Assembly: GCF_001426945.1 (NCBI RefSeq)
Contig: NZ_LMFS01000001.1
Coordinates: 1,267,757 to 1,331,756 of the forward strand
Direction: 5' to 3'
DNA: 64,000 bases
Origin: Pseudolabrys sp. Root1462
Lineage (GTDB): Bacteria; Pseudomonadota; Alphaproteobacteria; Rhizobiales; Xanthobacteraceae
Shown here: positions 43,716-51,832 of the stretch, one piece after another
Numbering within the stretch: position 1 is the first letter of the stretch
Layout: every line of letters begins with the position of its first letter
Position numbers and translations under genes: made by a program
The notes under the pieces: generated by a model
What the model was told of the DNA's origin: nothing
Database searches by the model: none
Seen by the model: only the letters and a program-made list of their open reading frames with translations

Positions 43716-44945
43716 TCAAGCCCCGTTGAATTGCACGATGTTGAGCCCGGCGTTCGGATCGGTCACGTACATCAAGCCATTCTTGTCGACGAAGCAGTCG
43801 GCCGACTGCACGACCTGTGGCCGGTTCGGGCGTGGATCCATCATCTTCGCCGGATTGGGCGGCACGTAGAAACCGACCTCGCGCGGCTGGAACTGGTTGG
43901 CAATGTTGAACACGCGCACGCCGGCATTGTAGAACGTGGCGAAAATCAATTCCGAACTCTGGAACGAGCCGGGCCGGTTCTCGTGCATGTTATGCGCACC
44001 GAAGAAGCCGCCCTTGGCGCAATAGTCGTCCTCCGCCGGCATCGGCATGGTGGCAATGCTGACCGGATTGTGCGGCGCGCGGATATCATAGACCCAGATG
44101 TAGCGCAGCCCGTCGGCGCAGTTGTTGGTGGACGGTTCGTCCGCGACCACCAGCAGATTGCGGTCCGGCAGCGGCAGGGGCGAATGCGTGCCGCCGCCGA
44201 ATGGCGGATCGGTGTTGCGGTGGGCGATGATGCGCGGCTTTGCCTTGTCGGCGATGTCGATAACGGTGAGGCCGCCGTCGCGCCAGGCGCCGAAGGCGAG
44301 GTCGCCGGCGACCAGCGCATGATGCAGGGCATAGCGGCGGTTGGACGCCCAGGCCGGCGTTTCGCCGCCGCCGCGCCACATGCCGGGGATCCAGCAACGG
44401 CCGACGACATGAGGCTTGCGCGGATCGGCCATGTCGATGATCGCGAGTATATGATCGGTGAAGTCGTGGAAGTGGATCGAGGCATAGGCGTAACGGCCGC
44501 CGACATACCAGAGGCGATGCGGACCGACGCCCTCGACTGGCATGAAGCCGATCTCGGTCGGCTTGTCGGGCTTCGATATATCGTAGACGCGGATGCCGGG
44601 CGTGAACTGGTTGCCCGTGGCCTTCATCTGCTCGGCCCAGGAGCCGCCGAAGTAAGCCTTGTCGGTTTGGAATTGCTGCATGTGCCAGACACTCGGCGCA
44701 TTCACCGCCAGCAGCAGGTCATCATGGGTCTGCAAATGCAGCGCGCGCGTGCCCGGCGGACAGGCGATGAAGTCGACTACCTTCGGGTTCTTCGCGTCGC
44801 GCACGTCGAGCGTGGTGATGCCGTTGGAGAAGCCGTGACCGACATAGGCGTAGCCGCGGTGCACCATGATCTGCACGCCGTCGGCGTGGCCGTTCATGTC
44901 GGTGTGGCTGACGAACGAAATGTTGCGGGACGGTTGCGAAGCCAT
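43716..44945 (-). CDS. LVIVD-repeat beta-propeller protein
   Basis: A 409-residue protein made of repeated beta-propeller blades with the LVIVD-like pattern: GITTLDVRDAKNPKVVDF, IRVYDISKPDKPTEIGFM, ILAIIDMADPRKPHVVG, LTVIDIADKAKPRIIAH, VRVFNIANQFQPREVGF. No signal peptide or membrane segment is seen, unlike many exported LVIVD proteins. Function is unknown. ATG 44945 is used. It is coupled to the sugar-binding-like gene, and a shared palindrome lies about 130 bases upstream. Confidence 0.8.
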   Translation of the reverse strand: MASQPSRNISFVSHTDMNGHADGVQIMVHRGYAYVGHGFSNGITTLDVRDAKNPKVVDFIACPPGTRALHLQTHDDLLLAVNAPSVWHMQQFQTDKAYFGGSWAEQMKATGNQFTPGIRVYDISKPDKPTEIGFMPVEGVGPHRLWYVGGRYAYASIHFHDFTDHILAIIDMADPRKPHVVGRCWIPGMWRGGGETPAWASNRRYALHHALVAGDLAFGAWRDGGLTVIDIADKAKPRIIAHRNTDPPFGGGTHSPLPLPDRNLLVVADEPSTNNCADGLRYIWVYDIRAPHNPVSIATMPMPAEDDYCAKGGFFGAHNMHENRPGSFQSSELIFATFYNAGVRVFNIANQFQPREVGFYVPPNPAKMMDPRPNRPQVVQSADCFVDKNGLMYVTDPNAGLNIVQFNGA

Positions 44946-45337
44946 GGCGGTTTCCGGCGCACGAAGAGGGAGCAAAGCGACGAGGACGGCGCCGCGGCCG
45001 CAGCGGCCCGTAAGCGGGCCCGTGCGGACCGGGGCGGCGTGCCCGCCAAGGCTAGCATCGCGTATTCAGTATTGGCAAATGCCAACTCACAATGTGGGAT
45101 AATTGTTGACTCCCCGCGCGGGTTCGCCAGAGTAGGGGAACAGGACAGAGTGACGTTCGCCGGCCGGGGTCACAAACAAAAGTGACGGTTCACGTGGGTG
45201 GGGAGCAAGCAGGCGCGGGAGCGGCGGCGCGCGCGATAGCGAGCGCGGTGCATCGCCATGACGCAGGCAAATCGCCCCGGTCATCTCGGCGGTCTCACGC
45301 GTTCCGCGCGCTGGCCGGACGGCGGAGACCTGCTAAC
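44946..45337. other. Control region between LVIVD and LysR genes (392 bp)
   Basis: Divergent intergenic region without a convincing gene. It holds the palindrome at 45071-45089, and a possible extended -10 (TGGGATAAT, ending at 45103) on the plus strand. A frame open from 45182 joins the LysR gene but its translation is unconserved. GGAG at 45323-45326 serves the LysR GTG start. Confidence 0.5.
45071..45089. promoter_or_regulatory. Shared palindromic motif in LVIVD/LysR control region
   Basis: ATTGGCAAATGCCAACTCA contains the palindrome TTGGCA-AA-TGCCAA, which also has the T-N11-A shape of LysR sites. It equals the site at 37403-37421 in 17 of 19 positions. Confidence 0.58.
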
Positions 45338-46324
45338 GTGCCGTTCGACGCCAACAACCTTCAAGAACACCGCCCGATGTTGACGCTCCGTCAGATCGAA
45401 GTCATTCGCGCCATCATGGTGACCGGCACGGTTGGCGGGGCCGCGCGGCTGCTCAACGTGTCGTCGCCGGGTATCAGCCGCGTGATGAAGCACGCGGAGA
45501 CATCAGTCGGGGTCAAGCTGTTCGATCGCCAGGGCGGCCGTTACTCACCGACCAGCGAAGCTCATGCCATCTTCGATCAGATCAACGGCGTCTACGACAA
45601 GATCGAAGACCTGGAATTCGTCATTTCACGAATCAAGCGCGGGGCCGACAGCGAGCTCAAGGTCGCCTCGGTGCCCAGCATTGCCAATGTCATGGTGCCG
45701 CGGGCGCTGGCCAATGTGCGCAAGGCGTTTCCCAATCTGCTGATCGACTGCGACATCCTCAAGATCGAGGACGCCGTCGATTACCTTCTGCTGGGCAAGG
45801 GCGAACTGGTTGCGCTGAGCTCGAGGATCGAGCATCCGATGCTGACCTGTGCGCCCCTGGCGCGAGGACAGCTTAAATGCATCGTGCCGGCGGATCACCC
45901 GCTCGCCAGACGCGCAGAAGTCCCGGCGGCGGAAATCGCCAAGTACCCGTTGATCGGCGTCGATCCGAACGATCCCTACGGACGGATCATGGCCGATCTG
46001 TTCGCCAGGCACTCGTTGAATTACGAAGTGACCATTCGCGCCCGCTTCGGCTCGACCGTCTGCGCCCTGGTCACGCAAGGTCTCGGCGTGGCGATCGTCG
46101 ATGAGTTCACGCTGGCGGCCAACAACTGGCCGCAGGTCCGTGTTCTCGACATCGCCGAGCCGACGGTATTCCAGACCTACATTGTGCACCGCAAGGACGC
46201 GCCGCTGTCGCGTTACGCGGCCTTGTTCATCACTGCGTTGCGCGAGCATATGGAAAGCCTGGCCGCGCCGGTTGTGCCGCGGCGCGCTCAAGCCGCGGGC
46301 GTCCGCGAGGTGCGCCGAAGATAA
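45338..46324 (+). CDS. LysR family transcriptional regulator
   Basis: A 328-residue LTTR. The helix-turn-helix is in TLRQIEVIRAIMVTGTVGG and SSPGISRVMKHAETSVGV, followed by the substrate-binding-like effector domain (LKVASVPSIANVMVPRAL). The pattern resembles the OccR/NocR group. GTG 45338 has GGAG nine bases upstream; ATG 45377 is an alternative and starts directly at the domain. It faces away from the LVIVD gene and is a good candidate to bind the palindrome at 45071-45089 and its twin at 37403-37421. Confidence 0.9.
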   Translation: MPFDANNLQEHRPMLTLRQIEVIRAIMVTGTVGGAARLLNVSSPGISRVMKHAETSVGVKLFDRQGGRYSPTSEAHAIFDQINGVYDKIEDLEFVISRIKRGADSELKVASVPSIANVMVPRALANVRKAFPNLLIDCDILKIEDAVDYLLLGKGELVALSSRIEHPMLTCAPLARGQLKCIVPADHPLARRAEVPAAEIAKYPLIGVDPNDPYGRIMADLFARHSLNYEVTIRARFGSTVCALVTQGLGVAIVDEFTLAANNWPQVRVLDIAEPTVFQTYIVHRKDAPLSRYAALFITALREHMESLAAPVVPRRAQAAGVREVRRR

Positions 46325-46384
46325 CCTGATGTTGGGTTTCGACAACGTTTTGATTGTTGACCTCGTGCGGCGACGCCGCAATGG

Positions 46385-46450
46385 TCTGACAATCAGAGAC
46401 TGGTCCGGGATCAAGGACCGCCTGATCTAAACGCCGGGGTAACACCGGCG
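46385..46450 (+). promoter_or_regulatory. Palindromes in leader of the Liv-type operon
   Basis: TCTGA-CAA-TCAGA (46385-46397) has the T-N11-A form. A second element, CGCCGG-N7-CCGGCG (46432-46450), can form a hairpin ending 18 bases before the ribosome site of the binding-protein gene. Their roles are unknown; regulation by the adjacent LysR protein is possible. Confidence 0.35.
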
Positions 46451-46480
46451 CGACTTTAAACCACCTGAGGGGAGATGCTC

Positions 46481-47629
46481 ATGCTTCGCACTGGATTGCT
46501 TGTATCGCTCGTTGCCGCCGGTATCGGACTGGCCGGGACGGCGCACGCACAGCAAAAGACCGTTTACATGCCGGCGATCCTGGAATTGTCCGGGGCCGGC
46601 GCCGTTTCCGGCACCAATTTCCGCGACGGCATGCTGATGGCCATCGACGAGATCAACAAGGCCGGCGGCATCCTCGGCCACAAGATCGAGACGCCGGTGC
46701 TCGACACCCAGAGCGATGCCGGCACCTCGCGCGCCCAGCTGCAGAAAGTGCTCGACAACAATCCCTATGTCGTCTTCGGCCCGGTGTTCTCCGGCTCGGT
46801 CCTGGTGACGCAGTTGATGACGCTGAAGGCCGAGATTCCGGAAATCGTGGGTGGCGAAGCGGCGGCGATCACCCAGAAGAACAACGCTTATGTGTTCCGC
46901 ACTTCGTTCGGCCAGCAGTTCAGCATGCCGAAGATCGCCAACTACATTCACGACAGCATCAAGGCCAAGAGCGTGGCCGTGGTCTGGGTCAACAACGACT
47001 TCGGCAAGGGCGGCCGCGACAACTTCACCAAGGAGATGAAGGATCGCGGCATCAACATCGCCGCCGACATCTCGACCGAGGTCGGCCAGGCGGACTTCTC
47101 GGCTGACGTCGTCAAGCTCAAGGGCGCGAATGCCGATGCCGTCTTCGTCTATCTCAATGAAGAAGAGAGCGCGCGCTTCCTCAAGGAAGCCAAGAAGCAG
47201 GGCATCAAGGCGCCGCTGATCGGCGAAACCACGCTGCTCGGCCAGAAGGTGATCGATCTCGCCGGCGGCGCCGCCGAAGGCGTCCAGGGCCATGTCGGCC
47301 TGACCGTCGATGCCCCGATCAAGGCGGTGCAGGACTTCGCCGCCAAGTTCAAGCAGCGGTTCAATTATGTCTGCGACCATAACGGCATCAAGGGCTACAC
47401 CGGCGTCTACTTCGTCAAGTACGTGACCGAGAAGATCGGCAAGTTCGACAGCAAGGCCTTCGCGGAGAAGGCGCACGGCATCACCATCACGCCGAAGGAC
47501 GAGCCGGGCATCCTGATGGAAGCGATGTGGGACAAGAACGGCGACATCGACCGTGAAAGCTTCCTTGGCGAGGTCGTCGACGGCAAGCAGAAGATCGTCA
47601 AGACGCTGCCGATGCTGAGCAAGAAGTAA
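46481..47629 (+). CDS. Branched-chain-amino-acid-type ABC substrate-binding protein (LivK-like)
   Basis: Exported binding protein of 382 residues. Signal peptide: GLLVSLVAAGIGLAGTAHA, cleavage before QQKTVY. The type I binding fold is seen in NFRDGMLMAIDEINKAGGI, YVVFGPVFSGSVLVTQLM and AVVWVNNDFGKGGRDNF. Members bind branched amino acids, amides, urea or aromatic and other organic acids, so the ligand is uncertain. ATG 46481 has GAGGGGAG six bases upstream and is preferred over ATG 46475. Four further transporter genes follow. Confidence 0.92.
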   Translation: MLRTGLLVSLVAAGIGLAGTAHAQQKTVYMPAILELSGAGAVSGTNFRDGMLMAIDEINKAGGILGHKIETPVLDTQSDAGTSRAQLQKVLDNNPYVVFGPVFSGSVLVTQLMTLKAEIPEIVGGEAAAITQKNNAYVFRTSFGQQFSMPKIANYIHDSIKAKSVAVVWVNNDFGKGGRDNFTKEMKDRGINIAADISTEVGQADFSADVVKLKGANADAVFVYLNEEESARFLKEAKKQGIKAPLIGETTLLGQKVIDLAGGAAEGVQGHVGLTVDAPIKAVQDFAAKFKQRFNYVCDHNGIKGYTGVYFVKYVTEKIGKFDSKAFAEKAHGITITPKDEPGILMEAMWDKNGDIDRESFLGEVVDGKQKIVKTLPMLSKK

Positions 47630-47648
47630 TCGCACGTCGTCGCAACGT

Positions 47649-47677
47649 TTCCGCCCGGCGCGCGACGCCGGGCGGAA
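47649..47677 (+). promoter_or_regulatory. Perfect 12-bp intercistronic hairpin after binding-protein gene
   Basis: TTCCGCCCGGCG and CGCCGGGCGGAA form a perfect 12-bp stem with loop CGCGA between the binding-protein stop (47629) and the permease start (47696). No T-run follows. It probably stabilises the upstream message or reduces read-through. Confidence 0.65.
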
Positions 47678-47695
47678 CCTGACGGGCTCCGTATC

Positions 47696-48571
47696 ATGGC
47701 CTCGTTTATCCAGCTCCTGGTCTCGGGTCTCGCGACCGGAGCGATCTATGCGCTCATCGCCATCGGCTTCACCCTGCTGTGGCAGACGTCGCAGACGATC
47801 AATTTCGCCCAGGGCGAATTCGTCATGTTGCCGGCGTTCTTCGTCCTCGCGGCGATGAATGTCGGCGCCCCGTACTGGCTGGCGGCGCTGATCGGCATTG
47901 CACTCTCGGTCGTCGTCCTCGGCGTGCTGTTCAAGGCGGTCATCGTCGACCCGATGATGAGGCATGGCGTGCTGCCGCTGGTGATCACGACCATCGCGCT
48001 GTCGCTGTTCCTCAAGGAGAGCGTCAAGGATTTCTATTCGTCGCAGGCGCAGCCGTTTCCGGCGCCGGTCGCGCCGCGCGACCTGCATTTCCTCGGTGCG
48101 GTGGTGTCGCTGCAGAGCGTCGTTGTGCTCGCCGTCGCGGTGCTGACCGTCGTCGCGCTGCATCTCCTGCTCAACAAGACGCGGCTCGGCCGCTGCATGC
48201 AGGCGACCGCGCAGAATCCGACGGTGGCGCGGATCCTCGGCATCCCGGTCGGCCGCATGGTGCTCTACACCTTCCTGATCAACGGCGCGCTGGTGGCCAT
48301 CGCCTCGCTGCTGATCAGCCCGATCTATCTCGCCAAGTTCACCAATGGCGAGGCGCTCGGCATGGCGGCCTTCATCGCCGCCATCATCGGCGGCTTCAAC
48401 CAGGTGCGCGGCGCCATTCTGGGCGGTCTCATTCTCGGGGTGCTCGACAATCTGTCGGCCGCCTATCTGTCGTCGCAATATCGCGGCGCGTTTCCGCTGG
48501 TCATCCTCATCGCGGTGATCCTGTTCCGGCCGCAAGGCCTGCTCGGCCGTGTCGAGGAGCGCGCGGTATGA
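47696..48571 (+). CDS. Branched-chain-amino-acid-type ABC permease (LivH-like)
   Basis: A 291-residue membrane protein with about eight segments. It begins IQLLVSGLATGAIYALIAIGF and carries the family motif QTINFAQGEFVML and the late GGFNQVRGAILGGLILGVL loop that contacts the ATPase. It forms a heterodimer with the LivM-like protein, whose ATG overlaps its stop by four bases. The hairpin just upstream separates it from the binding-protein gene. Confidence 0.93.
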   Translation: MASFIQLLVSGLATGAIYALIAIGFTLLWQTSQTINFAQGEFVMLPAFFVLAAMNVGAPYWLAALIGIALSVVVLGVLFKAVIVDPMMRHGVLPLVITTIALSLFLKESVKDFYSSQAQPFPAPVAPRDLHFLGAVVSLQSVVVLAVAVLTVVALHLLLNKTRLGRCMQATAQNPTVARILGIPVGRMVLYTFLINGALVAIASLLISPIYLAKFTNGEALGMAAFIAAIIGGFNQVRGAILGGLILGVLDNLSAAYLSSQYRGAFPLVILIAVILFRPQGLLGRVEERAV

Positions 48572-49542
48572 GGCGGCTCGGACCTTCGGCGTTGGCGATC
48601 GCCGGCGTGGTGGCGATCGGATTGCCGTTCCTGCTCAAGCCGTTCGGCGTCTATCTCATTTCGATGTGGGCGGTGCTGACCATCGCCGCCATCGGCCTTA
48701 ACCTCACGCTCGGCTATGCCGGGCAGGTGTCGATGGCGCAGGGCGCCTTCGTCGGCATCGGCGCCTATACGGTCGCGCTTTTGACGGCGGCGGGCTGGCC
48801 GTTCTTCGTCGCGTTCATCCTCGGCGGCGCATTGTGCTTTGTCATCGGCTGGCTGCTCGGCTATCCGGCGCTGCGCGTGCAGCACCATTATCTGGCTTTC
48901 GTCACGCTGGCGTTCAACACGCTGGTCTTCCTCGTCCTGCGCAACGAAGAGTGGCTGACGCGCGGCAGCTACGGCATCGCCGGCACCGATCGGCCGAGCC
49001 TGTTCGGGTTTTCGACCGACAATGCGCGGGCGTTCTATTTCGTCTGCCTGGCGATCCTGGTGCTGCTGTCGGCGGCGACCTGGTGGATGATGCGTTCGCC
49101 CTGGGGCAGGGCCTTCGTGGCATTGCGCGAAAATCCGATCCGCGCGCTGTCGCTCGGTCTCGATACGCGGCGCTACACGTTAATGGCCTTCGCGCTCGGC
49201 TCGACGCTGGGCGGGCTTGCCGGCGGACTCTATGCGCCGCTGGTGCAGTTCATCGAGCCGGGTTCGTTCTCGCTGAACATGTCGTTCAATCTTCTTCTGA
49301 TGGTGATTGTCGGCGGCAGCGGGCGGTTCTTCGGCCCCTTCGTCGGCGCGCTGATCGCCGTGCTGCTGCCGGAATGGATGCGGATCGCCGAAGGCTACTA
49401 TCTCATCGTCTACGCCATGCTGGTGATGGTGCTGATGGTGTTCTGTCCGACCGGCGTCCTCGGCCTGTTCGAAAAGGCGTTCAGACCGAAGAAAGCGCCG
49501 CCGCCGGCACCCGCGACGCTCAAGGCGGAGGTCACGCGATGA
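48568..49542 (+). CDS. Branched-chain-amino-acid-type ABC permease (LivM-like)
   Basis: A 324-residue membrane protein with about nine segments. Family motifs are LNLTLGYAGQVSMAQGAFVGIGAY near residue 45 and FVALRENPIRALSLGLDTRRYTLMAFALG. ATG 48568 overlaps the LivH-like stop, and the ATPase gene overlaps its own stop. Longer in-frame sequence upstream lies over the LivH-like gene and is not used. Confidence 0.93.
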   Translation: MRRLGPSALAIAGVVAIGLPFLLKPFGVYLISMWAVLTIAAIGLNLTLGYAGQVSMAQGAFVGIGAYTVALLTAAGWPFFVAFILGGALCFVIGWLLGYPALRVQHHYLAFVTLAFNTLVFLVLRNEEWLTRGSYGIAGTDRPSLFGFSTDNARAFYFVCLAILVLLSAATWWMMRSPWGRAFVALRENPIRALSLGLDTRRYTLMAFALGSTLGGLAGGLYAPLVQFIEPGSFSLNMSFNLLLMVIVGGSGRFFGPFVGALIAVLLPEWMRIAEGYYLIVYAMLVMVLMVFCPTGVLGLFEKAFRPKKAPPPAPATLKAEVTR

Positions 49543-50282
49543 CGGCCGTCCTCGAAGTCAACAATCTCAGCAAGCGCTTCGGTGGCATCGTCGCGGTCGA
49601 CAACGTGTCGTTCACGGTCAATGACGGCGATATCCTCGGCATCATCGGGCCGAACGGTTCCGGCAAGTCCACGCTGTTCAACTGCGTGCTCGGCCAATTG
49701 CTGCCGAGCGACGGCACCGTGCGCATCGACGGACAGGAATCGACCGGCATGCGGCCGTGCGATCTCAATCGTCTCGGCGTCAGCCGCACATTCCAATTGC
49801 TGCAGGTCTTTCCGCAATTGTCGGTGCGCGACAATCTCATTCTCGCCGGCCAGGAGCATCAGGGCTCGATGACGTCGCGGCTGTTCGGGCGGCCCGATGC
49901 CGGGCTCGGCGATGCGGCGGACCAGATGATCGAGTTTTTCCGCCTGTCGCATCTCGCCGAGGAGCAGGCCGGCATGCTGAGCTACGGCCAGCAGAAGCTG
50001 CTCGACGCCGCGATGGCCTTCATGGCCGGCCCGCGTCTGGTGCTGCTCGACGAGCCGGCCGGCGGCGTCAACCTCACCATGCTCGGCTTGTTGCGCGAGC
50101 GGCTGCAGGCCTATCACGCCGAACGCAAGGCCACCTTCGTCGTGATCGAGCATCAGATGGAATTCGTCATGGCGCTGTGCACGCGCGTGCTGGTGCTGGC
50201 GGAAGGGCGGATCATCGCCGAGGGCGCGCCGGAAGAAGTGCGGCGCAACCCCGCGGTGATCGAAGCCTATCTCGGTCATTGA
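49539..50282 (+). CDS. Branched-chain-amino-acid-type ABC ATP-binding protein (LivG-like)
   Basis: A 247-residue ATPase with Walker A GPNGSGKST, signature LSYGQQKLLDAAMAF (a Tyr in the usual second Gly position), Walker B LVLLDEPAGGVN and the LivG-type C-terminus PEEVRRNPAVIEAYLGH. It starts inside the LivM-like stop codon region (four-base overlap) and is followed after ten bases by the LivF-like gene. Confidence 0.93.
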   Translation: MTAVLEVNNLSKRFGGIVAVDNVSFTVNDGDILGIIGPNGSGKSTLFNCVLGQLLPSDGTVRIDGQESTGMRPCDLNRLGVSRTFQLLQVFPQLSVRDNLILAGQEHQGSMTSRLFGRPDAGLGDAADQMIEFFRLSHLAEEQAGMLSYGQQKLLDAAMAFMAGPRLVLLDEPAGGVNLTMLGLLRERLQAYHAERKATFVVIEHQMEFVMALCTRVLVLAEGRIIAEGAPEEVRRNPAVIEAYLGH

Positions 50283-50292
50283 GGGCGGCACG

Positions 50293-51036
50293 ATGAGCAG
50301 CAGCGACGCCATCCTTGAGATCGACGATGTTTATGCCGGCTACGGCAAGATGACGATTCTCAACGGCACCACGGCGCGCATCCGCCGCGCCGCCATCACC
50401 ACCGTCATCGGCCCGAACGGCGCCGGCAAGTCGACTCTGTTCAAGACGATCTACGGTCTGCTGCCGGTGCGCACGGGCTCGATCGGCTTCGACGGCCGCG
50501 CCACGACGAATTTCCAGCCGCGCCAGGTGCTCGACGCCGGCATGGCCTACATCCCGCAGGGCCGCAATATCTTCCCCGAGCTCAGCGTGCGCCATAACCT
50601 CGAGCTCGGCGGCGTCGCCTTGGCCGATCAGTCGCAGTTGCCCGAGCGCATGGAGCGCATCATGCAGCGCTTTCCGATGCTGCGCGAGAAGGCCGACACC
50701 CAGGCCTCGACCTTGTCGGGCGGCCAGCAGAAGCTGCTCGAGGTCGCGCGCGGCCTGCTGCTCGATCCGAAGCTGATCCTGATCGACGAGCCGTCGATCG
50801 GCCTGTCGCCGCTGATGGTGCAGGAGGTGTTCGCCATTCTCAAAGGCCTGCGCGACAAGGGCGTCACCATCCTGCTCATCGAGCAGAACGCCAAGCAGGC
50901 GCTGCAGATGTCGGATTACGGCCTGGTGCTGGAGCAGGGCCAGACCCGGATCGAGGACACCGCGGCCAATATCCTCCACGACCCGCGCATCGCCCAACTC
51001 TTCCTGGGCGGCGGACTGGCGGCCGCGGCGTCCTGA
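50293..51036 (+). CDS. Branched-chain-amino-acid-type ABC ATP-binding protein (LivF-like)
   Basis: A 247-residue ATPase with Walker A GPNGAGKST, signature LSGGQQKLLEVARGL, Walker B LILIDEPSIGLSP and the LivF-type YIPQGRNIFPELSVRHNLELG segment. It closes the five-gene importer. A 322-bp region separates it from the formate dehydrogenase operon. Confidence 0.93.
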   Translation: MSSSDAILEIDDVYAGYGKMTILNGTTARIRRAAITTVIGPNGAGKSTLFKTIYGLLPVRTGSIGFDGRATTNFQPRQVLDAGMAYIPQGRNIFPELSVRHNLELGGVALADQSQLPERMERIMQRFPMLREKADTQASTLSGGQQKLLEVARGLLLDPKLILIDEPSIGLSPLMVQEVFAILKGLRDKGVTILLIEQNAKQALQMSDYGLVLEQGQTRIEDTAANILHDPRIAQLFLGGGLAAAAS

Positions 51037-51223
51037 GCGGGCCCGGCCGGGCGTTTCCGCGCGGCCGGCGCCTGGCATACATAATTATTGTCGGCCCGGC
51101 CGGCCGCTGAGACCGGTCGCCTCATTAGGGTGCCGGTAGGGTGAAAACGCCTGATTGGCGGCCGGTTTACGGACGCCTCTGATTAAATCACTCAAATACC
51201 GCCAAAATCGCAGTTTGATAGGC

Positions 51224-51239
51224 TTTCGCTATTGCGAAA
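51224..51239. promoter_or_regulatory. Palindrome upstream of fds operon
   Basis: TTTCGC-TATT-GCGAAA, perfect 6-bp arms with a 4-bp centre, 120-135 bases before fdsG. A suitable upstream activator site, for instance for a LysR-type FdsR protein; no such gene is in the window. Confidence 0.42.
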
Positions 51240-51268
51240 TGTTATCGGGAGATCATGTTTTGATAGGG

Positions 51269-51310
51269 ATTATCGATCAATCCATCGAAACAGGGTTCTT
51301 GATCGATAAT
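51269..51310. promoter_or_regulatory. Long inverted repeat in fds promoter region
   Basis: ATTATCGATCAA (51269-51280) and its exact reverse complement TTGATCGATAAT (51299-51310) are separated by 18 bp; centres are 30 bp apart, about three helical turns. Could be a double operator, or a leader hairpin if transcription starts upstream. It ends 48 bases before fdsG. Confidence 0.55.
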
Positions 51311-51358
51311 TTGAAAGGATTCTAATGCGGTTAAACGCAGGAAAAGCGGTTCGACAGC

Positions 51359-51832
51359 ATGAAAACGACACCCGGGTGGGACGCAAATCTGGCGGCGGAA
51401 ATCATCGGTCGCCATAAGGATACCGAGGGGCCGCTGCTCCCGATCCTGCACAGTCTGCAGCATGCCTTCGGCTATATCCCCGAACCGGCCGAGCCGATGG
51501 TGGCCGAGGCGCTCAATATATCCCGCGCCGAGGTGCACGGCGTCGTCACCTTCTATCATGACTACCGCCACGCGCCGGCCGGCCGCCACGTGCTCAAGCT
51601 TTGCCAAGCGGAAGCCTGCCAGGCTTGCGGCAGCGATGCGCTGGCCGCCCGCGCCGAAGAGAAACTCGGCGTGAAACTCGGCGAAACCTCGGCGGACGGC
51701 CGGGTCACGCTGGAACCGGTTTACTGCCTCGGTCTTTGTTCTGTATCGCCGTCGGCGATGATCGATGGCCGCATCGTCGGCCGGCTCGACGCCAACAAGC
51801 TCGATGCCTTGCTCGCGGAGACGTCTCGATGA
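51359..51832 (+). CDS. fdsG: NAD-dependent formate dehydrogenase gamma subunit
   Basis: A 157-residue NuoE-like subunit holding a [2Fe-2S] cluster; ligands are in CQAEACQACGSDAL and CLGLCSVSPSAM. The N-terminal helical part (LLPILHSLQHAFGYIPEPAE) is typical. It is the first gene of the fds operon, preceded by the AT-rich region with inverted repeats, and its stop overlaps the fdsB start by four bases (ATGA). Confidence 0.93.
   Translation: MKTTPGWDANLAAEIIGRHKDTEGPLLPILHSLQHAFGYIPEPAEPMVAEALNISRAEVHGVVTFYHDYRHAPAGRHVLKLCQAEACQACGSDALAARAEEKLGVKLGETSADGRVTLEPVYCLGLCSVSPSAMIDGRIVGRLDANKLDALLAETSR

Larger units (their letters stand above)
51037..51358. other. Control region of the formate dehydrogenase operon (322 bp)
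   Basis: The first third is GC-rich spacer. The rest is an unusually AT-rich island with three palindromes: TGATT-A-AATCA (51180-51190), TTTCGC-TATT-GCGAAA (51224-51239) and the long inverted repeat at 51269-51310. No gene is seen. It is the evident promoter region of fdsGBACD. Confidence 0.6.

Noticed and set aside
46427-48535. Minus-strand open frame of about 700 codons across the Liv-type binding protein and permease
   Set aside because: It crosses two genes and an intercistronic hairpin, and its translation is low-complexity.
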